Counted from the stretch's first letter, positions 12,694 through 23,900 are shown. The stretch is DNA of 64,000 nucleotides from Thuidium tamariscinum (GCA_947034885.2 OZ019759.1:6512501-6576500); one strand, 5' to 3'. A program made the numbers and translations. Notes: generated by a model not told the origin, from the sequence alone.

Positions 12694-14061
12694 CTAGGTG
12701 GCTGTGGACTCAGTCACTGAATCTGACCCTGTAGATGAATCTGAGGACTCCTGTCCCTCAGATGCAGAAGCATCTATAAACTGTAAGACATGAAGGGCAT
12801 AAGTGTCTTTGCGTCGTTTTGATTTGGAACAACCAAAATTTGCAAAGGCACTTGCCATCTGCTCAGCATAGGGTGGAAGCTCGAAAGGCTTCTCCGGACT
12901 GACGATAAGCCTTTGATTTTGTTCCATGACCTCTCTCAAGATCAATCCACAACCTCTGTAGAAATTGAAGACATTATATCAGTCTTAGCAAAAATGATAT
13001 GAAGAAAAAGAATAAAGAATGAAAGAAGGGTCCACTTACTTACTGGATTTCCCCTTGCGAACAAACTTGCGAGGCACAATAGGCACGTCCTGTACATCCA
13101 TTGTCAAGTCCACTGTTGTCTCCGGGGTTGGAGCCACTGCCACTGATGCTGACGACTTCTTCATGGGCTTCAAAATGGCATTGAAAACGTCTTTGTCCTC
13201 CTCAAGAGCTAAAATGTTGCGTCCAGTTCTTCTACAAGCCGTAATGCAAGCACCTAGAGCATTCATGTAATGAAATTGTGTCAGAGAGATGACAAAATTG
13301 TAAGAATGACATAGAATTGAAAACTATTCAAATTCAAGACACACCTGTGGATGCCGTGCAGTCCACAATGACATCGCCTTCATTGCTTGTGGCTTCAAGG
13401 AGGAGAGTGAAGAACCTCGGGTCTTTTTCACGTGGGCCTCTCCATGGCTTCTTCCCATTCATGGAGATGTCGTCTGCATGCATATAATTCATGAGCATGT
13501 CATCATTCTCGACATCCACCCCAGCCTTCTTCATCATCTGAGTACGCTTGAAGGCAAACTTGGATTCGCCATTTGATTTGAGGTCCTTCACAAGGAGAGT
13601 GACTCCAAACTTCTGTGTCTGCAACATATACAACACAAGAACATTAGAGAGAAATGAATGATATTAAAAAAAATTAGGTGACAAAAGCTTAAGGGGTTGA
13701 ATTCAATATACCGTCTTTGTGGTGTCCGTTGGTGAGGTGAGATGCATGCGGTTCATGCCTAGCCAATCTTTCTTCTTTTTGAAATCGAATGCCTTGCAAA
13801 CTCCTGCTAGATCTTCCCTAGATGCAATGCTAAACGAGTGAAACACGATGATGCATCCATCATCATGAAGATGTTCCACTGCAAGGTGCATGCGGATTGC
13901 AAAGTGTTAGCATCTAAATCTGCATTCTAGTTGGGCACCTCATTTGACGTGAGAGAGATTCCTGGCATAGGCAAGTTCTCTGGGCAGTCAATAAAGATGA
14001 CATCAACTCCAGCTCTTGCATTTGCCACACCTTCAAACATGCGAGTTTTGCCCACCGCCAT
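12694..14061 (-). pseudogene. Exons 7-10: beta-class amino-methyltransferase domain
   Basis: Exon 7 (13712-14061) carries VDVIFIDCPENLP, at the place of catalytic motif IV (normally D/S-P-P-W/Y/F), then LHDDGCIIVFHSF, the usual following strand. Exons 8-9 carry KDPRFFTLLLEA then GDVIVD, and CTASTGACITACRRTGR split by an intron at 13254-13344, at the place of motif I (normally DPFxGSGT), then LALEEDKDVF, the acidic residue that holds the SAM ribose. This IV-before-I order defines the beta class. Both IV (DCPE) and I (DCTASTG) depart from consensus, so catalysis is doubtful even apart from the breaks: TAG at 13927-13929, a 1-base frameshift near 13,890 and a GCAA acceptor. The last exon is Ser-rich and ends with TAG at 12694-12696. 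Confidence 0.7.
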
Positions 14062-14300
14062 TTGCAAAAGCATAATTCAATAGAATTTCAATATATTAGT
14101 ATTGCATAGTTTTCTGTTTTTGAATGCAAATTCATAACATTTAGTATAACATTTACAATTATTTGCTCATTTTTTTAAGAAGCTCAATCAAAATAGAAAA
14201 TATATTTGGTGATATGACCTACTATTTCTAGAGAAAACAAAACCATAGGAACGTGGAAAATTTTTGAAAGGGAAAGAAAGAACAAAAAAATAGTATATTT

Positions 14301-14329
14301 AATTCCGTCGGATCCGACGGAATTGTAAG
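14301..14329. repeat. Perfect 24-bp palindrome in intron 6 of the ParB-methyltransferase gene
   Basis: Positions 14301-14324 read the same on both strands, centred on GGATCC with core GTCGGATCCGAC. The bases after it, GGAATTGTAAG, match the copy at 12459-12481 exactly. It lies in the intron between the coiled-coil exon and the first methyltransferase exon. Confidence 0.9.
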
Positions 14330-14514
14330 CTCTACCTTGTTGTCTTACTAATTTTTAAAATATAGCAATCTATAAGTAGAAACTGCATTTGTAGACTATA
14401 GAGAAATTTCACCTCAATGTATTTTTATAGCCACCTAGGAACATAGTAATGATAGCATCCATGTCATTGACAATAGTACCACAAAATTTAAGCAAAGACG
14501 TTTGAAGAGATTAC

Positions 14515-15247
14515 CTTAACCAAGTAGTTCAAGACATCATCATAGGCGCCCTGTCTTTTTTCCTCCATATCCACGGCAACGTCTTCAATGCAGACATTAA
14601 GAATTAAATCCTCAGTCTTTGGAACATCATCATCGCTGAGGACCATGGCTTGTGTGACTCGCGAAATGACATCTTCGGTGAGCTGTGAGATGGTCACTTT
14701 CCTTGGTATTCCGCCTTGTGTCTGCCCTGTTTGATCCACAGTGGAGGAAGTCAAGACCTGCCCTTGCTCTTCCACCTTCTTCTTGCCCTTGGTCTTGGTC
14801 TTTTCTTCCTTCTCCTTCTCGGCTTCTTTCTCCGCCTTCTCTGCCTCTTTCTCCGCCTTCTTTGCTGATTTCTCCGCCCGCTTTTTCTCCTTGGCCTCCA
14901 CAATGAGTTGATTCTTCACTTCTTTCTTTCGGTCCACTGCATCCCTCTTGTTGATGGCCTTCTTCCTGGCATCGCCGTCCAAGCCCATGAACTCGTCAAC
15001 AGCCTCCAAATCTATGATCCCCTTGCCCTCCAATGATGCCCTGAGCTCAACCTCCGAATTATGAGTGAAGTCAAGTGTACAGTCCAAGTACCAGCCCGCA
15101 CCAGAGAGATGAGCAGTAGTATAAGTGCGCAACTAATGTGGGCTAAACATGCATGAAGGTGAGTTGCGGTCGAGGAACCCTGAAAGGAATTGAGGAAGGT
15201 CCAATTTGGCAATGGCCCCCTTTGCTTCAAGTTCTAACTTGAAATAC
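14515..15247 (-). pseudogene. Exon 6: hydrophobic start, Lys/Glu coiled coil, acidic end
   Basis: Starts after acceptor ATTGCAG with YFKLELEAKG and ends LVK at donor GTAATC. The centre is a long charged helix of repeated AEKEAEK units (about 14,790-14,900), a likely single-helix or coiled-coil spacer. It is followed by a Ser/Thr/Gln-rich hinge and an acidic segment. A TAG at 15133-15135 (..FSPH then LRTYTT..) interrupts the exon in frame. A spacer like this would separate the DNA-binding half from the methyltransferase half. Confidence 0.65.
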
Positions 15248-15476
15248 CTGCAATTCAACACGAATGAGTTATACAAATCACTTTTCATCACGAAAATGAA
15301 AGAGAAAGAACATAATATTATGTAGAAGTTGTACTACATTCCATTGAATCTAGAAAAGTGGCCAATACAATACAAATTTCAGGTATATAAAAAATGACAA
15401 GATGCTATAGAATTTCTATAATTACAAACTACATGATGATGTTACAAAATTTCAAGTAGCAAAGAAAATGACATAC

Positions 15477-17020
15477 TGATAAAGGACTCTGCGCACCACA
15501 GCAATAGAGCCTTCGTAAGATGAAAAAGTTTGCCCCTTCTTGAAGTACTTTTGCCCCTTGAAGTAATTCATGAAGCCATGTTCCCAAATCTTCTGCCTCC
15601 ATCCTTCTATGTACTCCGGCAGTCGCTCTGGTGCTGGTTGGGTGTTGTAGTTGATGGAAAGGTTGTCTTCCTTTACAATTTTGTTGAAGAAGTCTACTAC
15701 AGCATCCTCTATCTGAAACATGTACCACACTCTCAGTATGAAGGAATTTCTACATTTACAACATTGAGGTAGAATTGATGCAAGCAATATTTAATTAATG
15801 TCCACTTCAATTATTACAAAAAATTTGAATGTCAAATAGGCCCCAAATAATTGATATGCACATTTATTTATTGAATGGCCTAATTACTCAAAATTGATAG
15901 GCTAATTCAAAATTCTTTGTTATACTTTGTAATTATCTTATGAAGTATTTTTAAGATTTTCAATTCAAAAAATTCCTTTCTTGTATTTAGGACTTCAATG
16001 CCTAAAAGTACCTACTATTTTATGGTACAATAAGATGTATTTCATGGTACAAACATCATGACCACAAAGTAACTATGATCTTATAAAAAAATACCCCTTT
16101 TCATAGTAAGTCAATAAACATATGATCCATTGGTACTAAATTGCATCAAATGGATCCTACTGATAAAATAATCCTTCAATGTACTTCAATGTACACAAAC
16201 ACATAATATTAAGTAATTCGACACTTACCCCGGCATACCAAGTGCATTTGACTAGAAATTGAGGGAGGAGATTCTCTGACACTGGTTTTGGGGGCAACTT
16301 CCGTGCTTCACGAGAAAGTGAAGAAGAGTTCCACCATTTCAAGATCTTTGTTTTGTGTGCGCCTGTCATTTTGCACGTAGCCACCAACTGGAGCTTTTCC
16401 AAGGTCATTTCGGGCACCTCAAAGTTGCCCCAATGCTTTTCCACCTACAAAAAGATGAGAAGCATTTTTGAAGAGTGTAAGATTGATTTTAGAGCCAAAA
16501 AAAAAGGCAAACACAAAGATGTCAAATTAATATACCTCTGTAAGAAAGTCCACTCCATTCACTGGGTTGGCTACTGCAAGCAATTTAAACATCTTCACCA
16601 TGGCAGTTTTCGTGCGTTCCCTTGCTCCAATCCTCATTGCTTCAGCTGCCTCAACTGGTTTACTTTGTGTCTCCAATGTAGCCTCCATGTACCTTCTCAC
16701 AGCAGTATCTGCAGCTTGTGATATTTCTTGCTACAAAAGCACCACGGATAATTAGAAAATGACACCCATCATTATAGATTTTGGAAGCCAAAAATACACT
16801 TTTTCATAATTATTTGAATAAGCTTACCCTGAAGATGAACGATGTGAAGACCTCGGGCTGAACGGAATACCATTTCTTTGTGACCTTATTCTCCAGACAC
16901 CTCTTCCTTTCAGCAGGCTTGAGCAAAGCCGCAAACTTATTGATTGGTAACATTCCATACTTCTGAACTTGGTACAAGGTGTGTACCAAGTTCGTCTTCA
17001 CATGAGAATCTTCAACTGAC
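15477..17020 (-). pseudogene. Exons 2-5: helical linker region of the ParB-methyltransferase gene
   Basis: Four exons (16828-17020, 16536-16730, 16229-16444, 15477-15712) with consensus donors (GTAAGC, GTATAT, GTAAGT, GTATGT) and acceptors (CTAG, TGTAG, TGTAG, TTCAG) keep one reading frame with no stop. The peptide is mostly helical in character, for example VQKYGMLPINKFAALL and MFKLLAVANPVNGVDF, and has Trp-rich spots (KILKWWNSSS, GWRQKIWEH). I recognise no domain. In ParB proteins a helical DNA-binding region follows the ParB/Srx fold, so this could be its counterpart, but no helix-turn-helix can be pinned down by eye. Confidence 0.6.
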
Positions 17021-17136
17021 CTAGAAGACAATAAAGGTTTGTATTAGAACAAGGATCTTGAAAATCTTGAAACAAGGACAGAATTGAAGGAGATAATGTC
17101 TTTGAAAATAAAAACAAGATAAAATAGAACCCTTAC

Positions 17137-17825
17137 TTATTAATGTCATGCATAACCTGCATGACAAGCTCATTCTTCCCTTTCGTATCCAAGATGATGG
17201 AGTCCACATTGCAGTGCCACTTGCCGTGCTTCGAAATGAAATTCATCCATACAACACGACGATGGTTCCCATCACAAATGAAAAACTTCAAGTTCTTCAA
17301 GAACTTGCGCTCTGGAATTTCCTCCAACTTCTGACAGAAGATTCGGTTCTTCTCCTGCTAGATAGGATCCCAGCTGTTCATCTCCTGCTCCGTGAATTCT
17401 TCAGTGTTTCCTTCCTCATTAGTAGCTAATACGTAGAATACTACAGCTCCATCCATGTACCCTCCACCAGCAAAGTCTTGCTCTAGCTTTGCTATGTAAG
17501 AAGCCAAAGATGGTCTCACCATTGGCATTGCAACAAGCCTACACAATGGAATGTGCAAACAAAATGAGTCTTCGGGCTTCATCCGCAGTTGTGCAAGTAT
17601 GTTCACTACATCTCCTTTCTGAATTTGGCGGAGTTCTGCTTCCGTCATCAACTTCTCCTCCTCATGATCATGAATGACTACTTCCATGTCTTCATCTCCT
17701 TCATCTCCTTCTCCCTGATCTTGTTCATCTACTCCCTCTTCAATCTGTGGCTGCCTTATGTTTCGAGAGTCTGGAGTTTCGAAGATAGTTGCTTCGATCG
17801 TGTTTTGGGCAGGTGAAATATCCAT
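17137..17825 (-). pseudogene. Exon 1 of the model: acidic N-terminus plus ParB-like domain
   Basis: The exon opens after an acceptor (TTCCTAG) with ATG at 17825. Residues 1-60 are strongly acidic (EGVDEQDQGEGDEGDED). From about residue 85 the pattern IPLCRLVAMPMVRPS, with FCLH just before it, resembles the start of ParB/Srx-fold domains (the 'pleIP' region), and near residue 175 the string FFICDGNHRRVVW matches the ParB GxxR nucleotide-site signature. The exon ends ..MHDINK at a GTAAGG donor. An in-frame TAG at 17358-17360 lies between these two halves; CAG to TAG is the simplest origin. ParB domains fused to methyltransferases are familiar from phages and bacterial plasmids; a spliced eukaryotic gene with this fusion is unusual. 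Confidence 0.7.
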
Positions 17826-18044
17826 CTAGGAATACAATATCAATTACAATAAGCGACAAGTTTATAGAGAATAAAAGCACCAAGAATTGCAATAAAATGG
17901 ATAATACGGTCAAAATATAAACCTTTACTTCAAGAAGAAAATGGTACTTGCAAATGAGGCGTCCAGTACAACTACCAAAAAAGAACCCCTTAGTGAGTAG
18001 AAATCCTGATATCATATATGATGGTTTTGAGATTAGAACTCTAT

Positions 18045-18684
18045 CTAATCTAAAATTTGAATGTCTCCATCCTCATCAGACTCTGACGAAAGGATGATGA
18101 TTTCGTTAGATTGAAATAAGTCCATATTCACAATGCTCTCCCTAGTGTACAACTCTAAGAATTCAACACTGCTAGAGTTTGACAGCTCCATGTCTGTGGG
18201 GTACTCCATCTCTGAACTAAAAGATGAAAACCATGGGCCATCTCTCCTAATACCACTGAGTACACTATGCTCAAATGCGTCAACGGCATGCTCTGCAACA
18301 TCAAGGACGTCATCAAAACTCACCAAATTGGGGTCTGGATCACTCTGGTCCGTGGAAAAAGAGACACCAACTTCTGCCTTCTTTGAGGGTCCACCAAGTT
18401 CCATTGCATGGCCACTCTGCTCTGTAGGATTTTGGGGCCCTGAAGATGACACCTTCTGACATTTGCCCCTTCCTTTGCCAACCTGAACAATGAAGAAGAA
18501 AACTCTACATTCAATGGCAAAGTCAAGTTTCCAATTGCATCACCAAAAGAAATACAATTAAAGATAATAAAACAATGGGGAAAATAAGACATTATTACAA
18601 AAAATTTCAAGGGTCATGGTTTGCATACCTGTTGATTCGATTGTTCACTACCTTCACCAACACTAGTAGCTTCAGCAGTAGCCT
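18045..18684 (-). pseudogene. Two upstream exons coding an acidic Ser-rich peptide
   Basis: Exon 18630-18684 (acceptor TGTTCAG, donor GTATGC) joins in frame to an exon starting at 18482 (acceptor GTTCAG), giving ..SNQQVGKGRGKCQKVSSSGPQ and then about 135 codons rich in Ser, Asp and Glu ending GDIQILD and TAG at 18045-18047. No family is recognised. They could be the 5' part of the ParB-methyltransferase gene, whose next exon begins after an acceptor at 17826, or the end of a separate small gene. I see no good GT donor before the TAG, which keeps the question open. Confidence 0.4.
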
Positions 18685-18970
18685 GAACAAAACATATAAG
18701 GTAAGTACCACCTCTATGAAATTTTCAATGGAATAAATGATTCAATCATTTGGACTAAACCCATTAGAATAAAAAATATACAATTAGTGACAAACATAAA
18801 TGGTGTAAAACGTGCAACCACATGAGGTCTTCAAAGAAAAAAGAACTTTTCAAAAAACCAATCATAAAGTGCCAACAAAGTCAAACAGTGCTTAGTAGTT
18901 GATTCATAAGAAATAAGCAGGATTCAAAAGAAGGACAACGTTTGAGAGTAGTACAAGCTGAGAGAGAAAA

Positions 18971-19012
18971 TTAAGTCGGGTCCGACGGGCTTTTATGAAG
19001 AAGCTCGTGGTA
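18971..19012. repeat. Half copy of the GTCGGGTCCGAC palindromic repeat
   Basis: Core GTCGGGTCCGAC at 18975-18986, then GGGCTTTTATGAAG and AGCTCGTGGTACC, words that also form one arm of the longer palindromes at 19259 and 19705. The left arm is missing or diverged. Confidence 0.7.
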
Positions 19013-19258
19013 CCCAAATAATACGAACAATTTAATGAATCATTACCAATCCTGGCATTATGCAACACAAAATCAACCCAAGACATCAGCATTTCATAAA
19101 AAATCAAAACTTTGGGTACTCTTAGCTGAAGGCAACACTTCTGTTCCACCTGGAGTGTTCTTCGAAGTCAAATCTCTGCCAAGAATAAGTTGTAATTACA
19201 TTAAAAAACAACCAGAAGTACTTCTGGAATTGGATCTATGGTACGGAAAAGTGAAAGA

Positions 19259-19344
19259 GTTCTGGGGGTACCACGAGCCATTCGACAAATTCAAGTCGGG
19301 TCCAACTTGATTTTGTGGGGTGCCTTGTGGTACCCCACGAACTC
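19259..19344. repeat. Imperfect 86-bp inverted repeat of the GTCGGGTCC family
   Basis: Left arm GGGGGTACCACGAGCC, then AAATTCAAGTCGGG; right arm TCCAACTTGATTTTGTGG and GGTACCCCACGAAC. The arms are mirror images with several mismatches. It belongs to the same family as the better preserved palindrome 450 bp further on. Confidence 0.8.
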
Positions 19345-19704
19345 CTTCCCTGCAATGAATCAAACACGCAAAGTGGAAAAAGAGCAGGCAGCTCGCGCAA
19401 GCACCCGGGAGTTCTCTGTCTTCATGTCGCACATGATAATATCAACGGCCTCCGAGATCGATCGTACTACGGTGATTTCAAGTCCGGTAATCCAGATCTT
19501 CATGATAACTCTGGAGTCCAACGCCTCCTCTCTTGGATTCCCCGCGGACAACGAATCGAAGCTTACAAAAACTTTGCAACTCAATTAATACCAAAAACAC
19601 AGACATTCTTCATGAAACCTTACTACAACGAGTCCTGAGAAAAGCAACGCTGACAGATGCAGAGAACGTTGGAATTGACGTATTGTATGTAAATTGAAAA
19701 TTTC

Positions 19705-19796
19705 GGGATTTTTGAGGGTACCACGAGCCCCACCGAAAAATCAAGTCGGGTCCGACTTGATTTTTCGGCGGGGCTCGTGGTACCTTCAAAAATCCC
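19705..19796. repeat. Near-perfect 92-bp palindrome
   Basis: The arms (19705-19750 and 19751-19796) match at 43 of 46 positions. The left arm runs GGGATTTTTGAGGGTACC, ACGAGCCCCACCGAAAAA, TCAAGTCGGG; the right arm is its reverse complement with three differences. No loop is present, so the DNA could extrude a full cruciform. It is the best preserved of three copies upstream of the ParB-methyltransferase gene. Confidence 0.92.
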
Positions 19797-19984
19797 AATT
19801 TTTTTTTTCATGAGATGTGGAAATCAAAATCACCCGAAGTCAGGGAGTTCGTTGCGGATTCAGAATCTCCAACCTTGAAGTGTATGTGGCTCACCATTTG
19901 GCATTGACTGCGGGAATAGATATGTCTATCCAACTTCTCTTCCCCGACTGTGCGTGACTCCCAACAAGAAAGTGGAACGCTGAA

Positions 19985-20262
19985 AGCCCTAGATGCATGT
20001 CGATTTGGAGATCAGGTGTGAGCGCGCGTGGAGGTTTGTGGTGGCGCGCACGAGGATCTCAGGTGGTACGCCAGAATGTCAGTGTCTGCAGCGCGTGGTC
20101 GTGTCAGTGTCGCTCCTGTCAGGGGAGATGCGGTCTGAGGTGGCGCGCGCGTGGACAGGTGGTGGCGCACCCACAACGTCGTGCTGCTCAGGTGGCGCGC
20201 CCAACGCGTAGCACCTCCCTGGCATCCCAGCGGGTCACGTGGTGGTGGCGCATCCCAGCGCG
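19985..20262. repeat. GC-rich patch of degenerate GGTGGCGCGC units
   Basis: Words such as GTGGTGGCGCGCACGAGG, AGGTGGCGCGCGCGTGGA and CAGGTGGCGCGCCCAACG recur six or more times in under 300 bp, a sharp compositional island in AT-rich DNA. Open frames on both strands arise from this low-complexity repeat and are not credible genes. The patch ends exactly where the CACTA-type terminus begins. Confidence 0.6.
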
Positions 20263-20268
20263 TCCCGT

Positions 20269-20470
20269 CACTAGAACAAAACATGGTAAAGAAAAACCGC
20301 GCGCGCACTCAATTTTGGGTTTTTTTCCATGGTTTTGTGCGCAACTTTCCTTGCGCAACTCGCGCACGTTTGTCATAAATTTTTGTGACAATGAATCTTT
20401 TTTTGCGCAATGAACCATTATTGCACAGTGAATCGTTTCTTGCGCGCACGGACATTTCTTTTGTAGTACG
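20269..20470. repeat. CACTA-type left terminus and GCGCA-rich subterminal region
   Basis: After CACTAGAACAAAA the next 200 bp hold many short GCGCA/GCGCGCA words (GCGCGCACTCAATTTTGG, TTGCGCAACTCGCGCACG, TTGCGCAATGAACC, TCGCGCAGTGAAAA). CACTA elements typically carry clustered short repeats just inside their ends where the second transposon protein binds. That role here is inferred from position. Confidence 0.5.
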
Positions 20471-23400
20471 TACATCATTTTCGCGCAGTGAAAATATTAA
20501 TTTTGAATCTGTGAATTATCACACGTGTCCTCATAATGCCTGCTGACTGAGATTGTGTAATGCATGATGAAAATTATATATTTACTTGCTAGCAAGGTAG
20601 TGCTGATTTAAAAATTATATGAATCATGGATGCTGCCTACACATACATTTTTGCACTTGCATGTGCATATTTCCTGCTCATGGCCTACACATGCACTTAA
20701 ATCTTCATGCACAACTTCCCATTTCTTACCTTACAGCATACACATTACTTTGTCTGTAGTGTTTTATTCTGAAAGACTTAAATAGTATTAGTACAACCCA
20801 CTTCCTCTTAAACCGCTGTCAATTCTCATCAATTTTTGTTCTCATGTATGCACTGATGAATACATTGATACTGTGTTTGCTAAAATTCATGTTGCCATGA
20901 ACTGGAATTCATTGTCCATAAACAGGACATTCCTTCATCCGACTCAAGACACTACTCCGTGCACACCAAATAGCAACCTCATGCATGTTTTACTCTGACC
21001 ATGCCTGCATATGTTTATATGAGCCTACTTGGTTCAAATTACTTGAAACTACATGATGCACACATTCCCATCACTATTCACATAATGTGTGCGTGGTCAA
21101 AGCTCCACAAATACTTCTGTCCTCAAGACATAATCAGATACAAAATTTTATTTTCAACTTCATCCACATCCACCAGTTATGTCATATGTGTTCATAAATT
21201 TGCATTCCCTACTTATTTACACGCACAGCAACACTAAATTGTTCACTACCACACTTTTTAGACAATGCATGAACCGGAACCATGAATGCACACATGCTCC
21301 AATCAATTCAAGATTGAAATAATAAGATCTTCTTACATCCAAAATGTAACTGCATCCACACATGCGTTCTGCCTTTCCCTACCTAGCTTCCTCCTCTCCA
21401 TTCAATGCTCACTCCTCCCGAATTCATCATTACTCTGCAATCTCTGAAGCATTCGTCCGTGTACAAAAAGGACATTCTTCTGCGACGGTCTCCTCTACAA
21501 CACTGCACAAACAAGTGAATTCAATTATGTTTCTGCGCATTCAAAGACATGAATGAATGCTCCCCCTTCTCAATCTCCAACTTTCATACATTTCCAAAGA
21601 TTTCGGACATGGAACTTGCACTTACTACCTTCGTTCTGTACACGTCCTCCACCTCACTGACATAAACATCGTCCTTTAAAAATCCTTTGCATAGTCATTC
21701 ATTCACTTCATCCTCGTCTTCAATCCACCACAACTGATGTCATCCTGCCACAGAATCCAAAAACCACCGAATTTCTTACTTTCCTTTCACTCCCCACGTG
21801 TGACGCTCGTCATTGATGCATACGCAGAATACTTTCATGACTTCTCCAACTGTCACCTGCACTTTTCAAGTTCTCAGCAGCGTCTTCCTAATCATTTTCT
21901 CTCCCTTTCCGTTTTACCTGTCGCTCTTTTCATTAGTATAACAAAACACATGTCACTACTATCGAAGCATGATTCCAGCTGCTACTAACAAGTCATTGCC
22001 GCCATTTCACCTCTTCGAATTGCCGTGGAACACCTTCCTCGCAGTGTCTCTAGGGCTCTAAAGTACAACAACACTGAAACTGTTACGTCCTCCTCCGAAT
22101 TACAACGCACTTTCAATACCTTCGACGAAGACTGTGGCTTACCTATCGCTTCCTGCCTATTCCACTCCACCGACTCTGAGTCTTGAAAGAACATGCAAAA
22201 ACATTCACGAATCGTAACAGTGCGTGAGGCATACAAATATTGAAACACAACATTGCATCATCCATTACTCACTTGTCTTCTCTGAAGACCTACAAACACA
22301 TTTTCAGTGTATTACTTGGACACTGACTACAAGTGCTTCCTCGCCTTCATTGTGTTCGCTTTCAATAAGGGAGGACAGCAGTACCTGAAAATAGTGCAAC
22401 AAACTTCTCTCGCGACCATTCTTGTATCCACTGCCAACCCGTCCCCACACTCAATAGCATTTCCGATACTCCAATGCAACATGCTATTCTAACAGAGCAT
22501 TACAATGGCACAATGAATTACACAAATCACTCAATGAATTATAGTTGGCCTCCTTAGTTCCACATACCACTTTCTAAAAGAATGTTAAAATCGAACTGTG
22601 ACATACCCGAACACTTACTACCCGTGGTCTTCCTTCAATACATACACTTGTACTGTGCATCTCCTCCATACGTGACTTTCAATGATTCAGCAGCTGCCCA
22701 ATTTCGAAAAATCAATACTACTCATAATGTATCCTCTAATGTCTGGCGCTTCGCTTCTTCTTTTATCTCTTTATTCATGGCACCTCCTCCCCTGCTAAGC
22801 TCCTCTTACACGCGTTCACGTGCCCATAAACATGAAGGATGACCTCAATGCGGTCGACAGTGTTGCGAATAAACGCTTCACATGAACAGAACTAATAAGT
22901 GCAGCATTCTGCGGTTCACAGCATCTTCCGGCATTGAAGATGGCTACATAGTCAGCGACAATGCAAATGACACCGTCTGCTTCATATTAAATTATACATT
23001 GACATCTAACGTCCATGCACTTTGGAAACTTATTTGCTTCTCACCTGAAGAAGTACGCTTCCGAAACCCTCACCACTCCACATTGCCCACAACATAAACT
23101 CAACTTCCAAAAATTGTTAACCATGATACCCACTATCTCTAACACACCAGAACCCTCCACCACCAAAAAAAGGAATCACGAGGACGGGTTCTTTACATAA
23201 CGCTTCTTTATATAAAAAATATTGTTCTCATCATTGATCCACTTCTGCACACGCTGTTGCTCATACACTTCAGTACGATGACGGAAAAAACAAAAATGAC
23301 ACTCGGCGCTACGTCAGTGAACAAAATTGTAGAAACTTCCGCCTTTCACTACTTCTTATCCGTCCTACTAATTACTCCGTACAACATCATATCACATACA

Positions 23401-23900
23401 CACATGCTGACATTCCACTGCCACTACATGTCCAACTGATATTGCTATTTTCATTTTTATCGTCCTCCACTTCGTAGAAAATACAAACATTTTCTTCCAC
23501 TCACCAAGTGTAATACCTGCAGTAACAATAGCACATTCCGTTAATGTTCTGCACTTCAACAATTACTCCATATAACTGTACGTTCTAATAAAAGGCAGTT
23601 CACCATCGCCCGAAAGACCACCTTACCGTGCCTCCCAGTCCTCCAGCTCTGCCACACATTTCCAGAATCACATTGTCAGCCTCCATACTCTACCTGAAGT
23701 GGAAACGATCATGAACAACGAAGTGTGGAGACATGTCTACGTCAAATACAAAAAACTGCTTGGGCTTCCACTTACACAAATGCTCTCTCCTAACTCTTAG
23801 CCTTCGCACGCTCTCTCATGTTTTGTCATGTAATCTCCTCTAAACTCATTGGCAAGGACCACCGAATTACGCAACAAATTACAACATCATCCCTGTCATA
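20471..23900. other. Non-coding interior of the CACTA element, left part
   Basis: C- and A-rich on the plus strand, with very many CACTT, CTTCC and ACATTC words and no frame that looks coding. I see no repeat unit. Several plus-strand frames of 60-87 codons exist but have biased composition and no family match. Confidence 0.5.

Larger units (their letters stand above)
12694..17825 (-). pseudogene. ParB-like / beta-class N4-N6 DNA amino-methyltransferase fusion gene, ten exons, decayed
   Basis: Exons on the minus strand by my reading: 17137-17825, 16828-17020, 16536-16730, 16229-16444, 15477-15712, 14515-15247, 13712-14061, 13345-13618, 13040-13253 and 12694-12955. Phases agree across all joins, giving about 1,120 codons. 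Order of parts: acidic N-terminus, ParB-like domain with the signature CDGNHRRVVW, helical middle, Lys/Glu-rich coiled coil, then a methyltransferase with motif IV before motif I (beta-class order). ParB-like domains bind palindromic DNA or act as CTP switches in bacteria; the methyltransferase family modifies adenine-N6 or cytosine-N4. That this protein did both is inference. The copy is broken: in-frame TAG at 17358-17360, 15133-15135 and 13927-13929, one 1-base frameshift near 13,890, and a lost acceptor before exon 7 (GCAA for GCAG). I cannot tell whether it is a mobile-element gene or a host gene. Confidence 0.7.

Noticed and set aside
19993-20478. Long frames on both strands in the GC-rich patch
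   Set aside because: Low-complexity GGTGGCGCGC repeats give stop-free frames by chance.
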